8,167 nucleotides of DNA from an uncultured Marinicella sp. (GCA_938008005.1 CALLLZ010000385.1:1-8167); one strand, 5' to 3'. Positions 1 to 6,722 are shown, counted from the stretch's first letter. Notes: generated by a model not told the origin, from the sequence alone. A program made the numbers and translations.

Positions 1-1054
1 AAATGTGTTCAGGACCAATGTATTCGTTTTGGTTTAAACTGACAATTACGGGTGTTTCACACTCCAATGATTGCAGAAGATTCATGTAATAGTTAACCGT
101 GCATACTGGCTTAGTGTCTTCGTGACGATTAACGCTCCAACTGGCCCAAGCCTTTTTGTTTGCCGGTAACAGAGAAGCATCAGTATGTAAATCCATATGA
201 TTCTCAACATAAGGAATACCTCCAAGAGCTTGCTGCTCGTCAGCACTTGGGACTGTCAAAAGCTTTAAAGTAATATCAGTATGGGTCGCAAAAACCACTT
301 GGTCATAGCATGCAGAGCCTTCATCGGTTATCACTTCTACAGTACGATCTGTTCTCTTAACTTGCTTTACAGCGGTATTAAGTTTTACCTCTCCTTGTAT
401 GTGATCAGCTATTGCTTTTACATAGCTTTTAGAACCGTTCTTGATGGTACGCCATTCAGGTCTTTTATTTAACTGCAACATTTGATGATTTTGCATAAAC
501 TTTAACATAAACACCAAAGGATAGTCTCTGACAGAATCAAAATCTCCTGACCATAGCGCGCTCACCATCGGAATGATGTGTTCATTGATAAAATAATCAC
601 TGTAATTGTGACGAGTCAAATATTCATAGACCCCAATTTTTGTATCAGACAGTAACAGCTGTTGAGCATGACCATAGAATCGTTTGATATCCCAAATCAT
701 TCGATAGAACTTAGGGTTGAAAATATTCGATTTTTGACAGAAAAGCGTCTTGATACTGGTGGCATTATACTCAAGACCAGTCACCCGATTTGAGACAGCA
801 AAACTCATATCCGAAGGGATAGAGTCAACACCATATTTGACTAACATGGCATTAAAATTTTTATACACATCTTGATTATAAACGATAAAACCAGTATCAA
901 CATGTATTGACTTTCCATCAACTTCAACATGTTGCGTGTCAGCATGGCCACCCAAGTAATTGGCTTGCTCATATAAGGTGTAATCGATTTGACCATTCAA
1001 TTGATCAGCTACCATCAAGCCACTGATACCACCACCAATGATAGCCACTTTCAT
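1..1054 (-). CDS. FAD-dependent amine-oxidase-like protein (COG2907 type), 3' end missing
   Basis: Reading the minus strand from the ATG at 1054 gives 351 open codons to the window edge, so the C-terminus is missing; relatives are roughly 400-450 residues. The N-terminus is a Rossmann dinucleotide-binding fold: MKVAIIGGGISG has the GxGxxG glycines at residues 7, 9 and 12, and E29 at the end of the second strand should bind the adenosine ribose. LGGHADT (34-40) and VDTGFIVYN (52-60) are typical of the NAD(P)-binding/amine oxidase group that includes phytoene desaturases, and particularly of COG2907 proteins. Its ATG overlaps the desaturase stop as ATGA, and an AGG lies 8 nt upstream (1065-1063), so translation is probably coupled. 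Family knowledge: COG2907 genes often lie with DUF1365 and Cfa-like methyltransferases, in Rhodobacter within the sigmaE-ChrR singlet-oxygen regulon. I infer oxidation or desaturation of a lipid acyl chain. The exact reaction is unknown. Confidence 0.9.
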   Translation of the reverse strand, partial: MKVAIIGGGISGLMVADQLNGQIDYTLYEQANYLGGHADTQHVEVDGKSIHVDTGFIVYNQDVYKNFNAMLVKYGVDSIPSDMSFAVSNRVTGLEYNATSIKTLFCQKSNIFNPKFYRMIWDIKRFYGHAQQLLLSDTKIGVYEYLTRHNYSDYFINEHIIPMVSALWSGDFDSVRDYPLVFMLKFMQNHQMLQLNKRPEWRTIKNGSKSYVKAIADHIQGEVKLNTAVKQVKRTDRTVEVITDEGSACYDQVVFATHTDITLKLLTVPSADEQQALGGIPYVENHMDLHTDASLLPANKKAWASWSVNRHEDTKPVCTVNYYMNLLQSLECETPVIVSLNQNEYIGPEHI

Positions 1055-1971
1055 GATTTCGACCTAATCAATTTTTTTTCTAACAAGCTTTTATTGGGAT
1101 ATTTTAAATCCCAAATTAACCCAACTTTATTCATTAAATACAGTACATAAAAACTCATGTCAAGTTGCCACCATTTAAAGCCCTGTTTAACCGAGCCAGG
1201 ACTACAATGATGATTGTTATGCCAACCTTCACCTAAAGTAAATATGGCCAAAATAAAATTATTTCGACTGTCATCTTTGGTTTCATATGTTCTGAACCCA
1301 AAAATATGCGCCAATGAATTGATGCAATAGGTCACATGTGAAAGCATCACCGTAGAAATAAAATAACCCCAAATCAATATTTGACTCGCACTGGTATTCA
1401 ACTCAGGAAAATGGTTATGTAAATATCCGCCTAATAAAAACAAACCAGTAGCAAAGATGATTGGAAATACAATATCATATCGATCAATAAAATCTAATTC
1501 AGGGTAACGCTTCAAGTCTTTGACATATTTTGACTTGGTCGAAAAATTTTTTTTCATCAAAAACCATTTAATGTGACTGTGCCAAAAACCATCTCGAGGA
1601 GAATGACTGTCTTCAGACAAATCTGCAAATAAGTGGTGATGGCGATGATGGGCTGCCCACCAAATAGGCCCTCTTTGGGTAGCAGTGGCACCAATAACAG
1701 CAAAAATCCCTTGCACTAAACGTGAAGTTTTGAATGATTTGTGAGAAAAATAGCGGTGATAAAAAGCCGTTATAGCAAACATTCTCAATAAGTATGAGAA
1801 CATACACACCAAAAATGCAATCCATGACACACCGACCACAAACACCAATAAACAGGCCAAATGTATGGCTATGAATGGAATGATTCTGGCCCAATCAATC
1901 GCATTGGAATCAGGCAATAACTCAACTTGACTTTTAGAATTATCAAACCATTTGGTGAAAAATTGCTTCAT
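1051..1971 (-). CDS. Membrane fatty acid desaturase (acyl-CoA/acyl-lipid delta-9 type)
   Basis: This 306-residue protein has the three histidine boxes of the membrane di-iron desaturases: HRYFSH (72-77), HHRHHH (108-113, after WWAA) and GEGWHNNHH (247-255). NSLAH (218-222) supplies the extra Asn and His ligands of the stearoyl-CoA desaturase group. Hydrophobic segments at about 30-70, 85-100, 165-185 and 195-215 fit a four-helix inner-membrane enzyme with a cytoplasmic metal site. Expected activity is O2-dependent insertion of a cis double bond into a saturated acyl chain; regiospecificity cannot be read from the sequence. Length is slightly under the usual bacterial range. The start is the ATG at 1971, with no good Shine-Dalgarno. 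The gene is first in an operon with the FAD protein (4-bp ATGA overlap) and divergent from the lipoprotein gene. A reasonable inference is that it makes the unsaturated substrate for further acyl-chain modification by downstream enzymes. Confidence 0.95.
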   Translation of the reverse strand: MKQFFTKWFDNSKSQVELLPDSNAIDWARIIPFIAIHLACLLVFVVGVSWIAFLVCMFSYLLRMFAITAFYHRYFSHKSFKTSRLVQGIFAVIGATATQRGPIWWAAHHRHHHLFADLSEDSHSPRDGFWHSHIKWFLMKKNFSTKSKYVKDLKRYPELDFIDRYDIVFPIIFATGLFLLGGYLHNHFPELNTSASQILIWGYFISTVMLSHVTYCINSLAHIFGFRTYETKDDSRNNFILAIFTLGEGWHNNHHCSPGSVKQGFKWWQLDMSFYVLYLMNKVGLIWDLKYPNKSLLEKKLIRSKS

Positions 1972-2115
1972 TCAATTTGTACAAAAATAAAAATGACAAT
2001 AGTATCAATTGTTGGTGAAAAAACTGTGAACAATTCAGCTTTCAAAAACACATGCTCACATCATATTGACATTATATCTTCTATTATTAAGTTTCTAATA
2101 AACCTGAAACATCTT
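1972..2115. promoter_or_regulatory. Divergent promoter region between desaturase and lipoprotein genes
   Basis: These 144 bases separate two outward-facing operons. On the minus strand a perfect TATAAT (2076-2071) could be the desaturase -10, with only a poor -35 17 bp upstream. On the plus strand a perfect TTGACA (2066-2071) shares one base with it, but the best -10 at normal spacing (TAAGTT, 2088-2093) is weak. The two opposite promoters would thus overlap. An inverted repeat AATTGTT (2007-2013) / AACAATT (2029-2035) lies within the desaturase leader and could be an operator. All of this is by eye; promoter use is not shown. Confidence 0.45.
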
Positions 2116-2670
2116 ATGAAAACAATTACTGTTGTTTTATTGGCATCACTAATTTTATATGCATGCACCCAATCACCAAAGTTAAAACCCAATCGAACAG
2201 CAGAAAATTATTTCTCTCATTTAGCAAATACACCGTCAACAACTGAAAATGATGTAGAACTGATATTTGGAAAAATATTTTCTGATTTCAAACAAGGTGC
2301 TACAGAAACCAATATCAGATCTGTATATGCCAATAAAATGTATTTCAATGACACTTTTAAAATCATTGAAGACCTTGATGAACTGGTCATTTACATGTTT
2401 GAATCCGCTGAACAGGTAAACAGCACCACAGTAGAAATTTTAGATGTCATGCGCAGTGAACATGATTATTTCATTCGCTGGTCGATGAAGATGGAATTAA
2501 ATATAAAAGGCAAAAATATTTTTTCACACTCGATTGGTATGACTCAATTGCGATTCAACGAATTTGGCAAAGTGGTTTTTCAACAAGATTTTTGGGATTC
2601 ATCTGAAGCTTTCTTTGAACATTTACCATTAATGGGCCGATTCGTTAAAAAAGTCAAATCCATGCTATAA
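2116..2670 (+). CDS. Predicted lipoprotein with NTF2/SnoaL-like domain
   Basis: I place the start at the ATG at 2116 (184 residues) and not at 1927. From 2116 the protein begins with a lipoprotein signal peptide: K2, a hydrophobic core, then lipobox L-Y-A-C with C17 as the lipidated cysteine. T18 at position +2 suggests transfer to the outer membrane. The 1927 start would bury this signal behind 63 residues and overlap the desaturase gene. The mature part (about 40-180) looks like an NTF2/SnoaL fold: helices, a strand-rich region around YFIRWSMKMEL, then MTQLRFNEFGKVVFQQDFWD, which matches the C-terminal strand pattern of 'nuclear transport factor 2 family' proteins. No catalytic residues can be assigned. 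It lies 7 bp before the chalcone-isomerase-like gene, with which it is surely co-transcribed. Related genes occur in COG2907/Cfa clusters, so a small-molecule or lipid-binding role in the envelope is likely. No Shine-Dalgarno is evident. Confidence 0.8.
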   Translation: MKTITVVLLASLILYACTQSPKLKPNRTAENYFSHLANTPSTTENDVELIFGKIFSDFKQGATETNIRSVYANKMYFNDTFKIIEDLDELVIYMFESAEQVNSTTVEILDVMRSEHDYFIRWSMKMELNIKGKNIFSHSIGMTQLRFNEFGKVVFQQDFWDSSEAFFEHLPLMGRFVKKVKSML

Positions 2671-2677
2671 CTACATC

Positions 2678-3205
2678 ATGAAAAAACTCAGTCTCATCAC
2701 TTTATTATTTTGTTCTGCATGGGTTCAAAGCAAAGAATATCTCCCCCAATCAATAACGCATAATAAGGTTAAATTTATCCGTTGTAACGACTTCACACTT
2801 AGGTATGGTTTCATTATAAAGGTGGCTGTCATTGGTTGGTACGCACCTGAATGCAAGGAAAAATCTTTGCTTGAATCAAATGATAAAATTCTGCGTTTTC
2901 ATTATTTCAAAAATGTCAAAGCTGATTTTTTTAAACAAAGTGCTGAAGAATATTTTTTTCTTAATCTAGACATTCAAGAACACCAAGCTCTGAAAGGGGC
3001 TTTAAATGAATTTAACAACGGCTATACAAATATTAAGTCAGGTGACTTTTTTCAATTAATCCATACCAATAAAAAGAATTTAAGTTTATATAAAAATAAT
3101 GATCTATTGGTTTCTACTGATAATAATGAAATAGCAAAAAAATATTTCAACATCTGGTTTGGTAACAAGCCAGTGATTGCCAAACTTAAAAAAGCTTTTC
3201 TTTAA
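2678..3205 (+). CDS. Exported chalcone-isomerase-like protein
   Basis: The 175-residue product begins with a Sec signal peptide (KK, hydrophobic core, then V-Q-S with likely cleavage after residue 18). The mature domain resembles bacterial chalcone-isomerase-like proteins (Chalcone_3 type). Supporting features are FTLRYGFIIKVAVIGWYAPE near the start, LRFHYFKNVKADFFKQSAEE in the middle (the usual 'L.y.r.v..e.f..a..e' pattern) and the family's C-terminal signature around YFNIWFGNKPVIAKLKKAFL. These bacterial proteins are not flavonoid enzymes. The fold is shared with plant fatty-acid-binding proteins, so binding or processing of an acyl compound in the periplasm is the better inference. The start follows the lipoprotein stop by 7 bp, has no clear Shine-Dalgarno, and is fixed by the signal peptide. 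Such genes recur in COG2907/Cfa-like lipid clusters, which supports a joint function with the divergent desaturase-FAD operon. Confidence 0.8.
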   Translation: MKKLSLITLLFCSAWVQSKEYLPQSITHNKVKFIRCNDFTLRYGFIIKVAVIGWYAPECKEKSLLESNDKILRFHYFKNVKADFFKQSAEEYFFLNLDIQEHQALKGALNEFNNGYTNIKSGDFFQLIHTNKKNLSLYKNNDLLVSTDNNEIAKKYFNIWFGNKPVIAKLKKAFL

Positions 3206-3208
3206 TAG

Positions 3209-3368
3209 GAGACCTTTGCTCGATTCGTGAATCAAGTTAAAAAGATTGAAATTTCATTACTCTGCGTTAAAAAACTGACTAATAGCTAGCTATTAGACTG
3301 CATTTCTCGCCTTGATTAATAAAATTTCAACTCTTTTTCCCAATGACCCAGAATCAAGCAAAGGTCTC
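3209..3368. repeat. 160-bp MITE-like interrupted palindrome
   Basis: The outer arms are 18-bp inverted repeats with one mismatch: GAGACCTTTGCTCGATTC (3209-3226) against GAATCAAGCAAAGGTCTC (3351-3368). Inside, 3239-3259 and 3317-3338 are a second inverted pair (AAAAAGATTGAAATTTC against GAAATTTT-type sequence, small mismatches). The centre is a perfect 18-bp palindrome, CTAATAGCTAGCTATTAG (3279-3296), lying at the midpoint of the element. It encodes nothing. Nested symmetry with sharp terminal repeats fits a non-autonomous miniature element. No convincing target duplication is visible; AATA occurs near both ends. It lies between convergent genes, 3 bp after the chalcone-isomerase-like stop, and its RNA could fold as a bidirectional terminator. 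Confidence 0.8.
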
Positions 3369-3418
3369 AATAAGTAATATTCGTAGCAAATTGAATTAAA
3401 GCCGGCTATTGACAAAGC

Positions 3419-4366
3419 CTATAAATCATTCCGTAATCCCAATTCATAAGGATAAGGAGATAAGTACTTTTGATTCAATAGGTACTCGATGTTATGAAGT
3501 TCAACATAATGTTTAAGCATAGTTACTGGTACAATTAAATTTATCTTTTGATCTTTATATCGATCAATTGATTTAAGTATTGATGATTTAGCTTCAGAAG
3601 GCAGTTTAGATTTAAGAAAACCCAACATATGCATCAATACATTAACATGGTTGTTAATTTTGGCGATATAGCTCAAACATTCTGTAAATAACCTAAAATA
3701 TTCCGTTGAAATATCATCTATAGGCTTAACACCTGCTTGGGCGACCAACTGTCCCAGTTTTCTATAATCTGCTTCTGAATGAGCTTGCAGTAAAAATTTA
3801 TACCTGGTGTGAAACTCCACTATTTTCTTTGCTGTAGGTTGGGACAATACATTTTCACGCCAATCATGGTTAGCAAAAACGCGAATGATAAAATTTTCTC
3901 TTAAACGAATGTCATTCAATCGACCGGCCTCTTCCATAGGCATCAATGGATGGTGTTCTTTTAATTTATAAGCAAATGCGCCCATAGCAGGGTTGGTTTC
4001 TGGCATACCGTTTTGATTATAAACTTTGACCCTAAAAACACCACAACTGGGTGATTTTTGCATAAAAATATAACCACAAAGATCATCAAGTTCAGGCGCC
4101 CGTTTTTCTGCCAATGCGTACAATTCTTCGGTATAATCTTTACTCTGATCTGTTACATTCTTAACACGAATTTGATTGTTTTCATTAACCAATCGTATCG
4201 GCTCTCTGGGTACCCCCATACCTATTTCCAACTCAGGACAAACAGGAGTAAAGTCGAACCATTTCGATAAAACCTCGCTACAAAATGGTGAATTTTTATG
4301 TGAGCCATTAAACCTGACTGCTTGACCCAACAGACAAGCACTGATACCTACTTTAATTTTTTTCAA
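3419..4366 (-). CDS. DUF523-DUF1722 fusion protein (YbgA type), putative Fe-S protein
   Basis: This 315-residue cytoplasmic protein has two domains. Residues 4-150 are DUF523: KVGISACLLG (5-14) with C11, PVCPE (41-45) with C43, and KSPSCGV (104-110) with C108. DUF523 includes the TudS thiouracil desulfidases, in which three conserved cysteines hold a catalytic [4Fe-4S] cluster; C11, C43 and C108 are the likely equivalents and E45 and S105 possible active-site residues. Residues about 175-290 are DUF1722, marked by FHTRYKFLLQAHS. E. coli ybgA carries DUF1722 and precedes the photolyase gene phrB; no photolyase is seen here. Start choice: no ATG or GTG is available; an in-frame TAA lies at 4393-4391 and TTG at 4366 begins directly before the conserved KIKVGISACLLG, so TTG is preferred. 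AGG occurs 15 nt upstream, rather far. The stop is TAG. Desulfuration of a thiolated nucleobase or nucleotide is an inference from the domain family. Confidence 0.9.
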   Translation of the reverse strand: MKKIKVGISACLLGQAVRFNGSHKNSPFCSEVLSKWFDFTPVCPELEIGMGVPREPIRLVNENNQIRVKNVTDQSKDYTEELYALAEKRAPELDDLCGYIFMQKSPSCGVFRVKVYNQNGMPETNPAMGAFAYKLKEHHPLMPMEEAGRLNDIRLRENFIIRVFANHDWRENVLSQPTAKKIVEFHTRYKFLLQAHSEADYRKLGQLVAQAGVKPIDDISTEYFRLFTECLSYIAKINNHVNVLMHMLGFLKSKLPSEAKSSILKSIDRYKDQKINLIVPVTMLKHYVELHNIEYLLNQKYLSPYPYELGLRNDL

Positions 4367-4399
4367 TGCGAATATAACAAACCTAAAAATTTATATTAA

Positions 4400-4428
4400 A
4401 TTATATGGTGTAAAAGTTTTGTAGAAAA
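4400..4428 (-). promoter_or_regulatory. Probable promoter of the DUF523-DUF1722 gene
   Basis: On the minus strand a perfect TATAAT (4405-4400) lies about 34 bp before the TTG start, with a weak -35 (TTTTCT, 4428-4423) at 17-bp spacing. Transcription would begin near 4393, giving a leader of about 27 nt. This supports the TTG start, since no upstream start is available inside such a transcript. Confidence 0.5.
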
Positions 4429-4589
4429 ACTTAATTTTTATCTCAGTATAGTGATGACATTCATCATGTTGAGTTCATTTTTTGCTAACTTATCATTATA
4501 GGCCCAAAAGATTATGCAAGCCGGGATCATACGTTCAATAAGTATATTCTTTTACATGATTATGTGATTGACAGCATTTAACTTTGGCC

Positions 4590-4669
4590 GTGACAATCAA
4601 AACCATACACTACACGGTTTTCTATGACTGTCGCACAGAATCAACATTTTTGTGTTGAGGAAAGTCCTC
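4590..4669. other. Cluster of three hairpins in the deaD downstream region; RNase P-like blocks
   Basis: This lies in a 426-bp gene-free stretch (4367-4792). Hairpin 1: GTGACAATC (4590-4598) pairs with GACTGTCGC (4626-4634) with one mismatch and one G-U, and AAAACC (4599-4604) pairs with GGTTTT (4616-4621) around an 11-nt loop. Hairpin 2: TCAACA (4641-4646) with TGTTGA (4653-4658), 6-nt loop. Hairpin 3: GAGGA (4657-4661) with TCCTC (4665-4669), 3-nt loop; it shares two bases with hairpin 2, so the two cannot both be complete. On the plus strand GAGGAAAGTCC (4657-4667) equals the conserved 5' core block of bacterial RNase P RNA as I remember it, and ATGACTGTC (4624-4632) plus ACAGAA (4635-4640) recall its 3' part. 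The rest of an RNase P RNA is not recognisable and there is no room for one. It may be a small RNA, a 3' UTR structure, a degenerate fragment, or chance. Confidence 0.35.
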
Positions 4670-4792
4670 TTCCACCTGTTCAGTTGTTGCATCCGCAAAT
4701 CTTGCTATATATCAATAATGTTTGACTTTAAATATGGTCGATGCTTTCTTATTGATCAAATTAAACAAGTCAATTCTTTATTGTTCAGCCGT

Positions 4793-6658
4793 TCACTTTT
4801 GGGGGTTTCTTTTTGCCCTTCCAAATGCTTTAGGTTTACGCTTTCCTGAGCCATTTGGCTTGCTGTTGCGACGATTTTTTCGTTTTGGCTTAACACCCCT
4901 GGCATCATTCGAATCATGCTTCGATTGTTTCTTAGCCTCACCTACTTTTTGGATCTCGCTTTTTCGACCACACAATCTACCATTCCAAAGAATGTCCATA
5001 ATTTCCTTGGGCATATCAGCAGGCAAATCTACAGTGGTTATTTGATCGTAGATATCAATTTGACCGATATATTGACGATCTAATTCTGCTTCATTACAAA
5101 TCATGCCAACAATATTACTTGGCTTAACACCTTGTTCACGACCCACTGCCAACTGAAACCTTTCCATTTCTATTTCTGGATGATCATTCAATCGAACTGG
5201 AGTTGGGTCAACAAAATCATTGGCAGCATTTCTTTTTTGGCGACTATGAGGCTTTCCTGGATCACTCTCATTACCGGTTGTTTTAATGCCTTTATTACGT
5301 TCATGTCTTTCACCCTTACTTTCTGTCAACAGCATCCCTTTATCACCATGAATCATATATGCCAATGCAGCAGCAATTTTTTTGGGATCAAAATCAGTTT
5401 CCATTTCGAATTCATCCACCAATTGTTGATAAATGGATAAATCTTTAGAAGCCAAAGTTTCGTTGATTTGATTCTTGAAACGCTGCATCCGGTTATCATT
5501 GATATCAGCAACGGTTGGGATATTCATTGGCTGAATCGGTTGATTGGTGGCTTTTTCTATCATGCGCAACATGCGTTGTTCTCGTCTTGAAATAAATAAA
5601 ATGGCCTCACCAGAACGACCTGCCCTCCCCGTTCTCCCAATCCTATGTACATATGATTCCGTATCATAAGGAATGTCATAATTAATGACATGGCTGATTC
5701 TTTCCACATCAAGACCACGTGCCACAACGTCAGTGCCGATCAACACATCTATTGCACCCTTCTTCAATTTAGCGACCAAACGTTCACGCTGCTTTTGTAT
5801 CATGTCGCCATTCAAAGCTTCGGCAGAAAACCCCCTTGCTTGGAGTTTCTCAGCCAACTCTTCAGTAGCCATTTTTGTCCTTACAAATATTAAAACACCG
5901 TCAAAGTCTTCAACTTCTAAAACCCGAGTCAAAGCTTCTAACTTTTTCAACCCACTCACCATCCAGTATCTTTGATTGATGTTCTTAGCAGTGGTTGTTT
6001 TGGTTTCAATCTTGATATCAACCGGTTTGTGTAAATGATTGACAGCTACTTTTTTCACTTCTTTTGGCATCGTAGCTGAAAACAATGCAATTTGGCGATC
6101 TTTGGGTGTATGACTTAAAATCCAATCTACATCGTCGATAAAACCCATTCGCAACATCTCATCAGCCTCATCTAATACCAAAGTACTTAATTGATCTAAT
6201 TTCAAAGTTTTTCGGCGCATATGATCCATCACACGCCCAGGTGTTCCGACCACAACTTGCACACCACGTTTTAATTGTTTCAATTGAATGGTATAACTTT
6301 GACCGCCATATATCGGCAACACATGAAAACCATTTATATGACGTGCATATGATTGAAATGCTTCTGCAACTTGGATAGCCAGTTCTCGTGTCGGTGTCAA
6401 AACTAAAACCTGAACATGAGATGTTTGCATGTCTAAATTTGACAAAATAGGCAGTGCAAAGGCAGCAGTTTTACCGGTACCTGTTTGTGCTTGACCTAAT
6501 ACATCTTTACCTGCAATTATTGCTGGTATACTGGCCGCTTGAATCGGTGATGGTTGTTCATAACCGTTTTCTTTAACTGACTTAAGAACGTCTGATGACA
6601 AGCCTAAATCATCAAATTTTTGTTGGTCGTTGTTTTGTGACTTGTTAGATTGCGACAT
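4793..6658 (-). CDS. deaD: DEAD-box ATP-dependent RNA helicase, DeaD/CsdA type
   Basis: The 621-residue protein carries all superfamily 2 helicase motifs: Q motif (F15 to Q40), Walker A AQTGTGKT (57-64), PTREL (89-93), TPGR (139-142), DEAD (163-166), SAT (194-196), ARGLD (313-317) and HRIGRTGR (338-345). After the two RecA-like domains, residues about 490-565 (FQLAVGREQGVKPSNIVGMI onward) form a DbpA-like RNA-binding domain. The last ~55 residues are a low-complexity Lys/Arg/Asn tail expected to bind RNA. This order and the length match DeaD/CsdA, which unwinds RNA in ribosome assembly, cold adaptation and mRNA decay in the cytoplasm. The start is the ATG at 6658; no Shine-Dalgarno is visible. 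The gene appears to be a single transcription unit, with its own promoter 42-47 bp upstream and a hairpin separating it from alkB. Family assignment is firm. DeaD rather than RhlE or SrmB is indicated by the DbpA-like domain. Confidence 0.96.
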   Translation of the reverse strand: MSQSNKSQNNDQQKFDDLGLSSDVLKSVKENGYEQPSPIQAASIPAIIAGKDVLGQAQTGTGKTAAFALPILSNLDMQTSHVQVLVLTPTRELAIQVAEAFQSYARHINGFHVLPIYGGQSYTIQLKQLKRGVQVVVGTPGRVMDHMRRKTLKLDQLSTLVLDEADEMLRMGFIDDVDWILSHTPKDRQIALFSATMPKEVKKVAVNHLHKPVDIKIETKTTTAKNINQRYWMVSGLKKLEALTRVLEVEDFDGVLIFVRTKMATEELAEKLQARGFSAEALNGDMIQKQRERLVAKLKKGAIDVLIGTDVVARGLDVERISHVINYDIPYDTESYVHRIGRTGRAGRSGEAILFISRREQRMLRMIEKATNQPIQPMNIPTVADINDNRMQRFKNQINETLASKDLSIYQQLVDEFEMETDFDPKKIAAALAYMIHGDKGMLLTESKGERHERNKGIKTTGNESDPGKPHSRQKRNAANDFVDPTPVRLNDHPEIEMERFQLAVGREQGVKPSNIVGMICNEAELDRQYIGQIDIYDQITTVDLPADMPKEIMDILWNGRLCGRKSEIQKVGEAKKQSKHDSNDARGVKPKRKNRRNSKPNGSGKRKPKAFGRAKRNPQK

Positions 6659-6699
6659 AATTTTGAAAAATAGCTAGATGCATTAAAAAAAGTGTGCGG

Positions 6700-6705
6700 A
6701 TTATA
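6700..6705 (-). promoter_or_regulatory. -10 box of the deaD promoter
   Basis: A perfect TATAAT on the minus strand (6705-6700) lies 41 bp before the deaD ATG; the start point would be near 6693, leaving a short leader of about 35 nt. No good -35 is seen at 16-18 bp. The short leader differs from the long cold-shock leader known for E. coli deaD. Confidence 0.5.
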
Positions 6706-6722
6706 AAGCATGACACCCCAAA

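Noticed and set aside
281..472. Plus-strand 63-residue frame
   Set aside because: It lies wholly inside the FAD protein gene on the other strand, which is open over its full length with clear family motifs.
1613..1894. Minus-strand 93-residue frame within the desaturase
   Set aside because: An out-of-frame shadow of the desaturase, overlapping its first two histidine boxes.
3411..3440. Terminator directly after the DUF523-DUF1722 stop
   Set aside because: Only a 4-bp GGCT/AGCC stem and an AGCCGGCT palindrome occur, without a T run; the large palindrome further on is a better candidate.
4469..4496. Plus-strand promoter TTGAGT-16 bp-TATCAT in the gene-free region
   Set aside because: Plausible boxes, and it would drive transcription through the hairpin cluster, but such matches are common in AT-rich DNA and no gene follows on that strand.
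4590..4792. Complete RNase P RNA gene
   Set aside because: Only short blocks match, their order is wrong, the P4 partner strand is absent, and only about 200 bases remain before the deaD coding region; a full gene needs about 350-400.
4652..5045. Small plus-strand frames at 4652-4849 and 4722-5045
   Set aside because: They run into the deaD coding region in antisense, have no ribosome binding site and show no protein-like pattern; the Phe/Arg-rich text mirrors the Lys/Arg-rich tail of the helicase.
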